From Bradyrhizobium sp. Ce-3 (GTDB lineage Bacteria; Pseudomonadota; Alphaproteobacteria; Rhizobiales; Xanthobacteraceae): 64,000 nt of DNA. The notes beneath the pieces were generated by a model. That model saw only the letters and a list, made by a program, of their open reading frames with translations. It was not told the origin of the DNA and made no database searches. The position numbers and the translations under genes were made by a program. The DNA is taken from assembly GCF_022835695.1 (NCBI RefSeq), contig NZ_BQUV01000001.1, positions 1,092,263 to 1,156,262 on the forward strand, given 5' to 3'. This document shows, piece after piece, positions 41,776 to 49,562 of this stretch; the stretch's first letter is position 1; each line of letters opens with the position of its first letter.

Positions 41776-43050
41776 ATGAAACATGCCTATGTGCCGCGCA
41801 CCACGAACTACACGCTCAGTCCGGGCGACGAGCTCAACGACCTCCGGATGTCGGACAAGGTCCGCCCGCTCTACGACCATGTGAAGCAGTTCATCCGCGA
41901 CACCGTCGACCCGATGTCGGTCGAGTTCTATCGCGCCGGCGAGAAGAAGACCAACCGCTGGAGCTTCACGGACGAGCAGCTCGCGATCCTGCAGAAGGCC
42001 AAGGACAAGGCCAAGGAAGTCGGCCTTTGGAATTTCTTCCTGCCCGATGCCGAGACCGGCGACGGCCTCAACAACCTCGACTACGCCTACATCGCCGCCG
42101 AGCTCGGCAAGAGCCCGCTGGCCTCGGAGACGATGAACTGCTCGGCGCCGGACACCGGCAACATGGAAGTGCTGGAGCGCGTCGGCACCAAGGCGCAGAA
42201 GGAGAAGTGGCTGAAGCCGCTGCTCAACGGTGAGATCCGCTCGGCCTATGCGATGACCGAGCCGAACGTCGCCTCCTCCGACGCAAAGAACATCTCGACC
42301 ACCGCCAAGCTGGTCGGCGACGAGTGGGTGATCAACGGCGAGAAGTATTACATCTCCGGCGCCGGCGATCCGCGCTGCAAGATCATGATCGTGATGGTGA
42401 AGACCAATCCCGACGCCGCGCCGAGCAAGCAGCAGTCGCAGATCCTGGTCCCGATCGACACCCCCGGCGTCGAGATCCTCGGGCCCATGCATGTGTTCGG
42501 CCATGATCACGCGCCGCGCGGCCACATGCATCTGCGCTTCAACAATTGCAAGGTGCCGAAGGAGAACATGCTGCTCGGCGAAGGCCGCGGCTTCGAGATC
42601 TCGCAGGTCCGCCTCGGACCGGGCCGCATCCATCACTGCATGCGCACCATCGGCAAGGCCGAGAAGGCGCTCGACATGATGGTGCAGCGCGGCCTGACCC
42701 GCGAAGCCTTCGGCAAGAAGATCGCCCATCTCGGCGGCAACATGCAGATCATCGCCCAGGCTCGCTGCGAGATCGAGGCGATGCGGCTGATGGTGCTGAA
42801 GGCGGCCAAGGCGATGGACGTGCTCGGCAACAAGGAAGCCCGCGTCTGGGTCTCGATGGTCAAGGCCATGGTCCCCGAGCGCGCCTGCAAGGTGATCGAC
42901 CAGGCAATCCAGATGCACGGCGCCACCGGTATCTCGCAGTGGTCGCCGCTCGGCGAAATGTACCAGGACGTCCGCCATCTCCGCTTCGCCGACGGTCCGG
43001 ACGAGGTGCACTGGATGGTGGTCGGCCGCCACGAGCTGAGCATGCCGTAG
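41776..43050 (+). CDS. Acyl-CoA dehydrogenase of the ACAD10/11 (LvaC-like) type
   Basis: A 424-residue flavoprotein. AYAMTEPNVASSDAKNISTT near residue 156, INGEKYYISGAGDPRCKIMI near 188 and the C-terminal IQMHGATGISQWSPLGEMYQ are clear. HLRFADGPDEVHWMVVGRHE is characteristic of the ACAD10/11 group. Where ordinary acyl-CoA dehydrogenases carry the catalytic Glu (YEGTxEI), this protein has Asp in ADGPDEV. In the lva system such an enzyme removes phosphate from 4-phosphoacyl-CoA to give an enoyl-CoA and then the 3-hydroxy isomer. A strong ribosome-binding site (GAGGGAG) precedes ATG 41776; the frame upstream is not coding. Confidence 0.9.
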   Translation: MKHAYVPRTTNYTLSPGDELNDLRMSDKVRPLYDHVKQFIRDTVDPMSVEFYRAGEKKTNRWSFTDEQLAILQKAKDKAKEVGLWNFFLPDAETGDGLNNLDYAYIAAELGKSPLASETMNCSAPDTGNMEVLERVGTKAQKEKWLKPLLNGEIRSAYAMTEPNVASSDAKNISTTAKLVGDEWVINGEKYYISGAGDPRCKIMIVMVKTNPDAAPSKQQSQILVPIDTPGVEILGPMHVFGHDHAPRGHMHLRFNNCKVPKENMLLGEGRGFEISQVRLGPGRIHHCMRTIGKAEKALDMMVQRGLTREAFGKKIAHLGGNMQIIAQARCEIEAMRLMVLKAAKAMDVLGNKEARVWVSMVKAMVPERACKVIDQAIQMHGATGISQWSPLGEMYQDVRHLRFADGPDEVHWMVVGRHELSMP

Positions 43051-43060
43051 TCTATCTTCG

Positions 43061-43175
43061 CCTTCTCCCCGCGTGCGGGGAGAAGGTCGGGATGAGGGGA
43101 GTCTCCGCGAAGTCGGTGAGAGAGACTCGCGGAGAGTCCCCCTCACCCGGATTTCAAGCTACGCTTGAAATCCGG
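43061..43175. repeat. Cluster of three stem-loops
   Basis: Three inverted repeats lie in tandem: CCTTCTCCCCGC/GCGGGGAGAAGG (43061-43086), GGAGTCTCCGCGA/TCGCGGAGAGTCC with one mismatch (43098-43139), and CCGGATTTCAAGC/GCTTGAAATCCGG (43147-43175). They separate the dehydrogenase and flavin-reductase genes and would strongly structure any shared transcript. Confidence 0.82.
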
Positions 43176-43217
43176 CCTCACCCTGCAAGCGGGTCGAGGC
43201 GAACAAGAGAGTCCCCC

Positions 43218-43835
43218 ATGGAATATTCCCCCAGCGACCTCAGCCAGCGCGAACGCTACAAGGTGCTGACTTCCTTCGTGCTGCCGCGGCCGATCGCCTG
43301 GGTGACGAGCCAGAACGCGGATGGCGTGGTCAATGCGGCGCCGTTCTCGTTCTTCAACGTGTTCTGCGAGGACCCGCCGCTGTGCATGTTCGCGGTCAAC
43401 CGCAGACCCGACGGCCGCGAGAAGGACACCCTGGTCAACATCCAACGCGTGGGCGAATTCGTGGTCAACCTGACCGACGAACCGCTGGCGCGCGCGATGC
43501 ACGAAAGCAGCGGCGACTTCCCGCCGGAGATCGGCGAGCCGGATTATCTCGGCATGAAGCTTGCGCCGTCCAGCAAGATCGCGGTCCCTCGCCTCGCCGA
43601 CGCGCCGTTCGCGATGGAGTGCAGGACCTGGAAGCTGATCGACGTCAATGGCGACCGCCAGCTGATCATGGGCGAGGGCATCCACTTCCACATCCGCGAC
43701 GAATTGTGGGACCGTGACGCGATGCGCGTCCACATGGAACGCTACCACCCGATCGGCCGCATGTTCGCCGACCGCTACTGCCACACCGACGACCGTGTGG
43801 TGTTTCCCGTGGCCGAGGGCGTACAGAAGAAATAA
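43218..43835 (+). CDS. Flavin reductase-like (FMN-binding split barrel) protein
   Basis: A 205-residue member of the DIM6/NTAB flavin reductase-like family. RPIAWVTSQNADGVVNAAPF near residue 23 and SFFNVFCEDPPLCMFAVNRR are the FMN-binding segments, and the His-rich HIRDELWDRDAMRVHMERYH region lies near the C-terminus. It may supply reduced flavin to an oxygenase or act as an esterase-like flavoprotein; no partner monooxygenase is adjacent. GAACAAGAGAG precedes the start. Confidence 0.87.
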   Translation: MEYSPSDLSQRERYKVLTSFVLPRPIAWVTSQNADGVVNAAPFSFFNVFCEDPPLCMFAVNRRPDGREKDTLVNIQRVGEFVVNLTDEPLARAMHESSGDFPPEIGEPDYLGMKLAPSSKIAVPRLADAPFAMECRTWKLIDVNGDRQLIMGEGIHFHIRDELWDRDAMRVHMERYHPIGRMFADRYCHTDDRVVFPVAEGVQKK

Positions 43836-43845
43836 GGACAAGACA

Positions 43846-44121
43846 ATGAGCGAAACCTTCAGCGACAACGCGGCGCAAAGCCGGTTCGAGCTCGCCGTCG
43901 ACGGTGGCACCGCTTTCGTGGTCTACCGCAAGACGCCGGACACGATCACGCTGGTGCACACCGAAGTGCCGCCGGAGCTCGGCGGCCGTGGCATCGGCTC
44001 GAAGATCGCGCGTGCCACGCTCGACGCCGTCCGCGCGCAAGGCATCAAGCTCGTGGTGAAATGCGAGTTCATCCAGGGCTTCATGAAGAAGCATCCGGAG
44101 TACGACGATTTGCTCGGGTAA
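43846..44121 (+). CDS. Small GNAT-like N-acetyltransferase (YjdJ type)
   Basis: A 91-residue minimal acetyltransferase-fold protein. VVYRKTPDTITLVHTEVPPE and GGRGIGSKIARATLDAVRAQ carry the acetyl-CoA pyrophosphate loop (GGRGIG near residue 46), and VKCEFIQGFMKKHPEYDDLL is the family-typical C-terminus. The acceptor is unknown. The gene is 10 bases after the flavin reductase gene, with AAGGACAAG as a ribosome-binding site, so the two are probably co-transcribed. Confidence 0.88.
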   Translation: MSETFSDNAAQSRFELAVDGGTAFVVYRKTPDTITLVHTEVPPELGGRGIGSKIARATLDAVRAQGIKLVVKCEFIQGFMKKHPEYDDLLG

Positions 44122-44132
44122 GGCCCGGATCC

Positions 44133-44250
44133 GTAGGGCGGGTTGGCGAAGCGCAACCCGCCGATCTTTGTGGGGGCGCATGATGGCGGATTACCCCTTC
44201 CGCCTTCGCTCGTTGAGCTACGGCGGACGCGGTCGGCTAATCCGCCCTAC
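44133..44250. repeat. Paired palindromic repeat (GTAGGGCGG family)
   Basis: Outer arms GTAGGGCGG and CCGCCCTAC enclose a GGCGGGTTGGCGAAGCGCAACCCGCC-like left hairpin (in two arms) and a GGCGGATTA/TAATCCGCC right hairpin. It lies between convergent GNAT and GST genes and is a different repeat family from the GTCGTCCCGGC units. Confidence 0.83.
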
Positions 44251-44253
44251 AAA

Positions 44254-45132
44254 CTACGACGCCGTCTGCTCCGCAACCTTGTCCTGCGTCCTGCTCTCGA
44301 AATCGCTGGCGTCGTGGCGCTCGTGGAGCTGGCTCGACGGCTCACCCCAGGTGCGGTTGACCATGCGGCCGCGCTTCACCGCCGGCCGTGCCGCGATCGC
44401 ATCGGTCCAGCGCTGCACGTTCTTGTAGTCCTGCACCGAGAGGAATTCGCCGCCACCATAGAGCAGCCCCTTGGCCAGCCCGCCGTACCACGGCCACACC
44501 GCCATGTCGGCGATGGTGTAGACGTCGCCGGCGAGATATTCGTTGTCGGCGAGCCGGCGGTCGAGCACGTCGAGCTGGCGCTTCACCTCCATCGCAAAGC
44601 GATCGATGGCATATTCGATCTTGGTCGGTGCATAGGCATAGAAATGCCCGAAGCCGCCGCCGAGATAGGGCGCCGAGCCCATCTGCCAGAACAGCCAGGA
44701 GAAGGTCTCGGCGCGGGTCTTGACGTCGGTCGGCAGGAACGCGCCGAACTTTTCCGCGAGGTAGACCAGGATCGAACCCGACTCGAACACCCGGATCGGC
44801 TCCTTGCCGCTGCGATCCATCAGCGCCGGAATCTTGGAATTCGGATTGACGGCAACGAAGCCGCTGCCGAACTGGTTGCCGTCGATCTTGATCAGCCAGG
44901 CGTCGTATTCCGCGCCCTTGTGGCCCGCCGCCAGCAGCTCTTCCAGCATCACGGTGACCTTGACGCCGTTCGGGGTCGCCAGCGAGTAGAGTTGCAGCGG
45001 ATGGCGACCGACCGGTAGCTCCTTGTCGTGGGTCGGGCCTGCGATCGGCCGGTTGATGCTGGCGAAGCGCCCGCCGCTCTCCTTGTTCCAGGTCCAGACT
45101 TTCGGCGGCTCGTAGGCAGGAATGTCAGTCAC
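44254..45132 (-). CDS. yghU: Glutathione S-transferase-like disulfide-bond reductase YghU
   Basis: A 292-residue GST-fold protein almost colinear with E. coli YghU: KVWTWNKESGGRFASINRPI, PVGRHPLQLYSLATPNGVKV, NPNSKIPALMDRSGKEPIRV, FESGSILVYLAEKFG, GGGFGHFYAYAPTKIEYAID, and RPAVKRGRMVNR near the end. YghU binds two glutathione molecules and reduces disulfides. The C-terminal tail RTQDKVAEQTAS is a few residues longer than in E. coli. It stands alone, divergent from the oxidoreductase at 45409 across a 276-base spacer in which I see no clear motif. Confidence 0.93.
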   Translation of the reverse strand: MTDIPAYEPPKVWTWNKESGGRFASINRPIAGPTHDKELPVGRHPLQLYSLATPNGVKVTVMLEELLAAGHKGAEYDAWLIKIDGNQFGSGFVAVNPNSKIPALMDRSGKEPIRVFESGSILVYLAEKFGAFLPTDVKTRAETFSWLFWQMGSAPYLGGGFGHFYAYAPTKIEYAIDRFAMEVKRQLDVLDRRLADNEYLAGDVYTIADMAVWPWYGGLAKGLLYGGGEFLSVQDYKNVQRWTDAIAARPAVKRGRMVNRTWGEPSSQLHERHDASDFESRTQDKVAEQTAS

Positions 45133-45408
45133 GTCGTGGCTCCCGGTTGATGTTCTTGCTAGGTGGCGCGGCGGCCGCCGGCCTATCCCATGTCCGCACT
45201 AGATGGTGGGCACGAAACGCTTTGCCCAGCCCACCGGATCGCATTTTCTACCCAGCGGAATGCGCTGCGAGCGATGCAGCCCAGCAGCGCGTGCACGCAA
45301 GATCGCCGCGGCCGAAACCCGCTTGGCTTCGCCGACCGTGATGCGCTAGCGTCGCAGGGGGCTGACGCCAACAAGCACAAGAAGCAGCCGCCGGGAGAGA
45401 ACCAGTCC

Positions 45409-46542
45409 ATGAAATCACCGATCTGCGACATGCTGGGAATTGATTTCCCCCTGCTCGCTTTCAGCCATTGCCGTGACGTGGTGGCCGCGGTCAGCCGCGC
45501 CGGCGGCTTCGGCGTGCTCGGCGCCACCGCGCATTCGCCGGAGACTCTGGAGCAGGAGCTGAAGTGGATCGATGCGCATGTCGACGGCAAGCCCTACGGC
45601 ATCGACGTGCTGATCCCCGAAAACATCTCCACCGCGGGCGAGAAGAACGTCACCTGGAAAAGCCTCGAGGCGCGCGTCTCGCAGCAGCATCGCGACTTCA
45701 CCCGCGATCTCCTGAAGAAGTACGACATCGAGCTGACCAGCCGCAATGTCGCCGACAACCAGCCGCAGCCGTTCGATGCCGAGACCGCGCTGCAACTGCT
45801 GGAAGTGTCGTTCCGGCATCCGATCCGGCTGATCGCCAACGCGCTCGGCGTGCCGCCGAAGGCGATGATAGAGATGGGCCGCAAGCACGGCGTGCCGGTC
45901 GCAGCCCTGGTCGGCTCCAAGGAGCACGCGCTGCGCCAGGTCGCGGCCGGCGTCGACATCCTCGTCGCGCAGGGCACCGAGGCGGGCGGCCATTGCGGCG
46001 AGGTCTCGACCATGGTGCTGGTGCCCGAGGTGATCAAGGCGGTCAAGAAGATCCGTGACGTGCCGGTGCTCGCCGCCGGCGGCATCATGACCGGCAGCCA
46101 GATGGCGGCCTGCATGGCGATGGGCGCGGCCGGCGCCTGGACCGGCTCGGTGTGGCTTGCGACCGTGGAGTCGGAGACCTCGGAGATCTTCCGCGAGAAG
46201 ATGATCGCGGCCTCCTCGCGCGACGCAATCCGCTCCAAGGGCCGCACCGGCAAGCCGGCGCGGCAGCTCCGCTCGGTGTGGACCGACGCGTGGGACCGCT
46301 CGCCGGATAGCCCCGGCGCGCTGCCGATGCCGCTGCAAAGCATCATCAGCCGCGACGCCTTCAACGCCATCGACCGCTCGGCCGCCGCCGGCAACGCGAA
46401 GGCGCGCGATCTCGTCAGCTATTTCGTCGGCCAGGGCGTCGGCCTCGTCGACAGCGTCAAATCCGCCGGCGCCGTGGTGCAGGAGTTCAAGGAAGATTTC
46501 GTCGAGGCCGTCGAGCACATGAACGCGCTGGTGGCGGAGTGA
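45409..46542 (+). CDS. NAD(P)H-dependent flavin oxidoreductase, nitronate monooxygenase (2-nitropropane dioxygenase)-like
   Basis: A 377-residue FMN-dependent TIM-barrel protein. CDMLGIDFPLLAFSHCRDVVA and AAVSRAGGFGVLGATAHSPE open the barrel. QGTEAGGHCGEVSTMVLVPEV contains the conserved His, and VPVLAAGGIMTGSQMAACMA binds the FMN phosphate. It may oxidise nitronates such as propionate-3-nitronate or act as an enoyl reductase-type flavoprotein; the family is often over-annotated. ATG at 45409 follows GGGAGAGAACC; upstream open frame is non-coding. The C-terminal extension past residue 330 is normal for the longer subgroup. Confidence 0.88.
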   Translation: MKSPICDMLGIDFPLLAFSHCRDVVAAVSRAGGFGVLGATAHSPETLEQELKWIDAHVDGKPYGIDVLIPENISTAGEKNVTWKSLEARVSQQHRDFTRDLLKKYDIELTSRNVADNQPQPFDAETALQLLEVSFRHPIRLIANALGVPPKAMIEMGRKHGVPVAALVGSKEHALRQVAAGVDILVAQGTEAGGHCGEVSTMVLVPEVIKAVKKIRDVPVLAAGGIMTGSQMAACMAMGAAGAWTGSVWLATVESETSEIFREKMIAASSRDAIRSKGRTGKPARQLRSVWTDAWDRSPDSPGALPMPLQSIISRDAFNAIDRSAAAGNAKARDLVSYFVGQGVGLVDSVKSAGAVVQEFKEDFVEAVEHMNALVAE

Positions 46543-46556
46543 CGATCCCTCCTCGC

Positions 46557-46639
46557 CGTCATTGCGAGCGAAGCGAAGCAATCCATCTCACCCCGGCGGA
46601 AGCATGGATTGCTTCGTCGCTTTGCTCCTCGCAATGACG
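46557..46639. repeat. Paired palindromic repeat (CGTCATTGCGAGCGAAGCG family)
   Basis: CGTCATTGCGAG and AAGCAATCCAT on the left face ATGGATTGCTT and CTCGCAATGACG on the right, giving long inverted arms around a 20-base centre. This family, common in alphaproteobacteria to my knowledge, appears only once in the window. Confidence 0.88.
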
Positions 46640-46685
46640 CCTTGAACAATCATCGAGTCCAATACCTCAGAGTGAACCAACAAGA

Positions 46686-48197
46686 ATGTCGAACAGCATC
46701 CCCGAAGACCGCATTCCCGTCATCGTCGGCGTCGGCGAGATCGTCGATCGTCCGAAGGACGTCGCCGCCGGCCTCGAGCCGCTCACGCTGCTCGAAGAGG
46801 CGCTGAAGCGCGCGGAGGCCGACAGCGGCGCGAAGCTGCTTGGCGAGATCCAGTCGCTCGACGTCGTCAACTTCCTGAGCTGGCGCTACCGCGATCCCGA
46901 GAAGCAACTGGCGGCGCGGCTCGGCATTGCGCCCGCGCACCTCTATTACGGCCCGGTCGGCGGCGAGAGCCCAATCCGCTATCTGCACGAAGCGGCGCAG
47001 CGCATCGCGCGCGGCGAATGCAGCGTCGCCGCGGTGTGCGGGGCGGAGGCGCAGTCGACCGCGACCAAGGCGCAGCGCGCCGGCCTCACACTGCCGTGGA
47101 CGCCGTTCGCGCACGACGTCGAGGAGCCGAAGCGCGGCGCCGCGTTCCAGAAGCCGCTCGCGGTGACGCTCGGCGTGTTCCGGCCGATCACGGTCTATCC
47201 GCTCTATGAGTCCGCAACCTCGGCGCATTGGGGCCAGACCCCGCGCGAGGCGCTGAAGGAATCCGGCGAGCTGTGGTCGACCTATGCGCGGGTCGCCGCC
47301 GACAATCCGAGCTCATGGCTGAAGAAGAAGTTCAGCGGCGACGAGATCACCACCGCGACGCCGGACAACCGGATGATCGCCTGGCCGTACACAAAGCTGA
47401 TGGTGGCGAACCCGACCGTGAACATGGGTGGCGCGCTGATCCTGACCAGCCTCGCCAAGGCGCGCGCCGCCGGCGTGCCGGAAGACAAGCTGATCTATCC
47501 GCTCGGCGGCGCCTCGGCGGAAGAGCCGCGCGACTATCTGATCCGCGACCAGTTCGTCGAGAGCCACGCGCAGACCGCGGTGCTGAAGGCGGTGATGGAT
47601 CTCGCCGGCGGCGACGGCAGGAAGTTCGACGCGATCGAGCTCTATAGCTGCTTCCCCTGCGTGCCGAAGATGGCGCGCCGGACGCTCGGCCTCGGCGCCG
47701 ACGTGCAGCCGACGGTCACCGGTGGCCTCACTTTCTTCGGCGCGCCGCTCAACACCTACATGACGCATTCGGCCTGCGCGATGGTGCGCAAATTGAGAAG
47801 CGGCGGCACGCTCGGCCTGCTCTATGGCCAGGGCGGCTTCGTCACCAAGCATCATGGCCTCGTGCTGTCGCGCGCGGCGCCGACGGCCGCGCTCAAGCAG
47901 GACACCAGCGTGCAGGCCGAGGCCGACCGCAACCGGCGCGACGTGCCCGACTTCACCGCCGAGGCAACAGGCAAGGGCAAGGTCGAGGCCTTCACCGTGA
48001 TCTACCGCGCCAATGGCGAGGTCGAGCACGGCGTCACCATGCTGCGCACCGAGGACGGCCGCCGCACGCTCGGCCGCATCCGGGCGAGCGACACAACGAC
48101 GCTGGCGCATCTCCAGAACATGGACCGCACGCCGGTCGGCGGCACGGGCGACATCGTCACGGCCAGTGACGGCGTGCCGGAATGGCGGGTGGGGTAA
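46686..48197 (+). CDS. Thiolase-like protein type 1 (TLP1-like) with additional C-terminal domain
   Basis: A 503-residue thiolase-superfamily protein, about 100 residues longer than ordinary thiolases. The N-terminal half starts RIPVIVGVGEIVDRP, and GGESPIRYLHEAAQRIARGE occupies the usual nucleophile loop with no Cys at the expected place. The C-terminal stretch from about residue 405 (VEAFTVIYRANGEVEHGVTM) matches the extra OB-like domain described for mycobacterial TLP1. TLP1 proteins lack standard thiolase activity and their role is unsettled. The gene lies between two palindromic repeats and probably forms its own transcription unit. Confidence 0.86.
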   Translation: MSNSIPEDRIPVIVGVGEIVDRPKDVAAGLEPLTLLEEALKRAEADSGAKLLGEIQSLDVVNFLSWRYRDPEKQLAARLGIAPAHLYYGPVGGESPIRYLHEAAQRIARGECSVAAVCGAEAQSTATKAQRAGLTLPWTPFAHDVEEPKRGAAFQKPLAVTLGVFRPITVYPLYESATSAHWGQTPREALKESGELWSTYARVAADNPSSWLKKKFSGDEITTATPDNRMIAWPYTKLMVANPTVNMGGALILTSLAKARAAGVPEDKLIYPLGGASAEEPRDYLIRDQFVESHAQTAVLKAVMDLAGGDGRKFDAIELYSCFPCVPKMARRTLGLGADVQPTVTGGLTFFGAPLNTYMTHSACAMVRKLRSGGTLGLLYGQGGFVTKHHGLVLSRAAPTAALKQDTSVQAEADRNRRDVPDFTAEATGKGKVEAFTVIYRANGEVEHGVTMLRTEDGRRTLGRIRASDTTTLAHLQNMDRTPVGGTGDIVTASDGVPEWRVG

Positions 48198-48265
48198 CAG
48201 TTCCTGTCGCGCCGCAAGGCTTCGCCTTTGCGCAGGGATGACGGCGGAGCAAGCCGCTTTCGTGC

Positions 48266-48352
48266 GTAGCCCGGATGGAGCGCAGCGCAATCCGGGGCGG
48301 CTCTGTCCGCTGACGATCTGCCCCGGATTACGCTTCGCTTCATCCGGGCTAC
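48266..48352. repeat. Paired palindromic repeat (GTAGCCCGGATG family)
   Basis: GTAGCCCGGATGGAGCGCAG on the left and the inverted CGCTTCATCCGGGCTAC on the right, with inner CAATCCGGGG/CCCCGGATTA arms. It lies between the convergent thiolase-like and efflux adaptor genes. The same family brackets the small secreted protein gene at 61067. Confidence 0.86.
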
Positions 48353-48359
48353 GAAGGAT

Positions 48360-49562
48360 TTACCCCTTCACGTCCTGCTTCTCGGACGCGGTGGTCGGCT
48401 TGCCCTTGGCGCCGGCGCCGGTGACGCGGACATGGTCGCCGTCGGCCAGGCCATCCGGCGGGGCGGTGATGATGCGATCGTCGGGCGCGAGGCCCGAGGC
48501 GATCTCGATCTCCTTGCCGAGGTCGCGGCCGATCTTCACGGTCTTGAACAGCACCTTGTCGTCGGGGCCGACGGTCGCGACCCGCAGGCCGCTGCTGTTG
48601 AAGATCAGCGCGCTGGCGGGAATGCTGAGCGGCGTGGACTCGCGCTGTAGATTGAGCTTCACGCTGGCATAGCTGCCCGGCATCAATTCGCCGGAGGAGT
48701 TGTCGAGCCCGAGCTGCATCCGCGTCGTGCCGGAGGCGACATCGACCGCCTGCGAGGACGCCTCCACCGTCGCCTGGAAGTTGCGGTTCGGGTAATCCGG
48801 CAACGCCAGCGTGGCCTTGGCGCCGATCTTGATCGCCGGCACGTAGTTCTGCGGCACGTTGACATAGACGCGCAGCTTGGTGATGTCCGAGATCGTGAAC
48901 ATCGCGGGGCCCGAATTGCCGCCGGCGTTGATCAGCGCGCCGACGTCGGTGTCGCGCGAGGTCACCACGCCGTCGAACGGCGCCGTGATCTTCTTGTAGC
49001 CGGCGAGCGCTTCCAGCCGCTCGACATTGGCCTGGCCGGCCTTCACCGCGCCGTTCTTGTTGGAGAGGTCGGCGGTGCGCTCGTCGATCTCCTGCGCCGA
49101 GACGAAGTTGGACGCCACCAGCGTCTTGCGCCGGGCCAGCGTCGCCTCGGAGAGCTTGGCCGAGGCCTGGGCGCTGGCGAGATCGGCGCGCGCCTGCAGC
49201 AATTGCTGGTCGAGGTCGGGCGCCTCGATCTCGGCGATCACCTGCCCGGTCTTGACCCGGGCGCCGATGTCGGCGTCCCAGTTCTTGAGATAGCCGGACA
49301 CCCGGGCATAGATCGGCGCGCGGGAATAGGCCTCGAGCCGGCCCGGCAGGTCGATCGTGGGGCTCAGCGCCTTGGCGTTGGGCAGCGCCACCGCGACCGT
49401 CGGAATGGCCTGGTCGTCGGTCCATTCCTTCAGTCTGGTGTCCTGCTCCTCACGGGCGCGGATCCCGGTGCCGACGATCAGCCCGGCGCCGACCAGTGCA
49501 ACCACGCCGAATATGCCCAGTCTCCGGCGGGACACCGGTGGGCGCTGTTCAGTGGGCTGCAT
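48360..49562 (-). CDS. RND efflux system periplasmic adaptor subunit
   Basis: A 400-residue membrane-fusion protein of the HlyD/AcrA type. A single N-terminal membrane anchor lies at about residues 15-35 (RLGIFGVVALVGAGLIVGTG), followed by a lipoyl-like half (SGYLKNWDADIGARVKTGQV), a coiled-coil hairpin (about 115-190, QLLQARADLASAQASAKLSE) and the second lipoyl half ITAPFDGVVTSRDTDVGALI. It links the inner-membrane pump to an outer-membrane channel, which is not encoded here. ATG at 49562 overlaps the pump gene by 14 bases. The pump gene is transcribed first, an order opposite to the usual adaptor-first one. Confidence 0.92.
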   Translation of the reverse strand: MQPTEQRPPVSRRRLGIFGVVALVGAGLIVGTGIRAREEQDTRLKEWTDDQAIPTVAVALPNAKALSPTIDLPGRLEAYSRAPIYARVSGYLKNWDADIGARVKTGQVIAEIEAPDLDQQLLQARADLASAQASAKLSEATLARRKTLVASNFVSAQEIDERTADLSNKNGAVKAGQANVERLEALAGYKKITAPFDGVVTSRDTDVGALINAGGNSGPAMFTISDITKLRVYVNVPQNYVPAIKIGAKATLALPDYPNRNFQATVEASSQAVDVASGTTRMQLGLDNSSGELMPGSYASVKLNLQRESTPLSIPASALIFNSSGLRVATVGPDDKVLFKTVKIGRDLGKEIEIASGLAPDDRIITAPPDGLADGDHVRVTGAGAKGKPTTASEKQDVKG

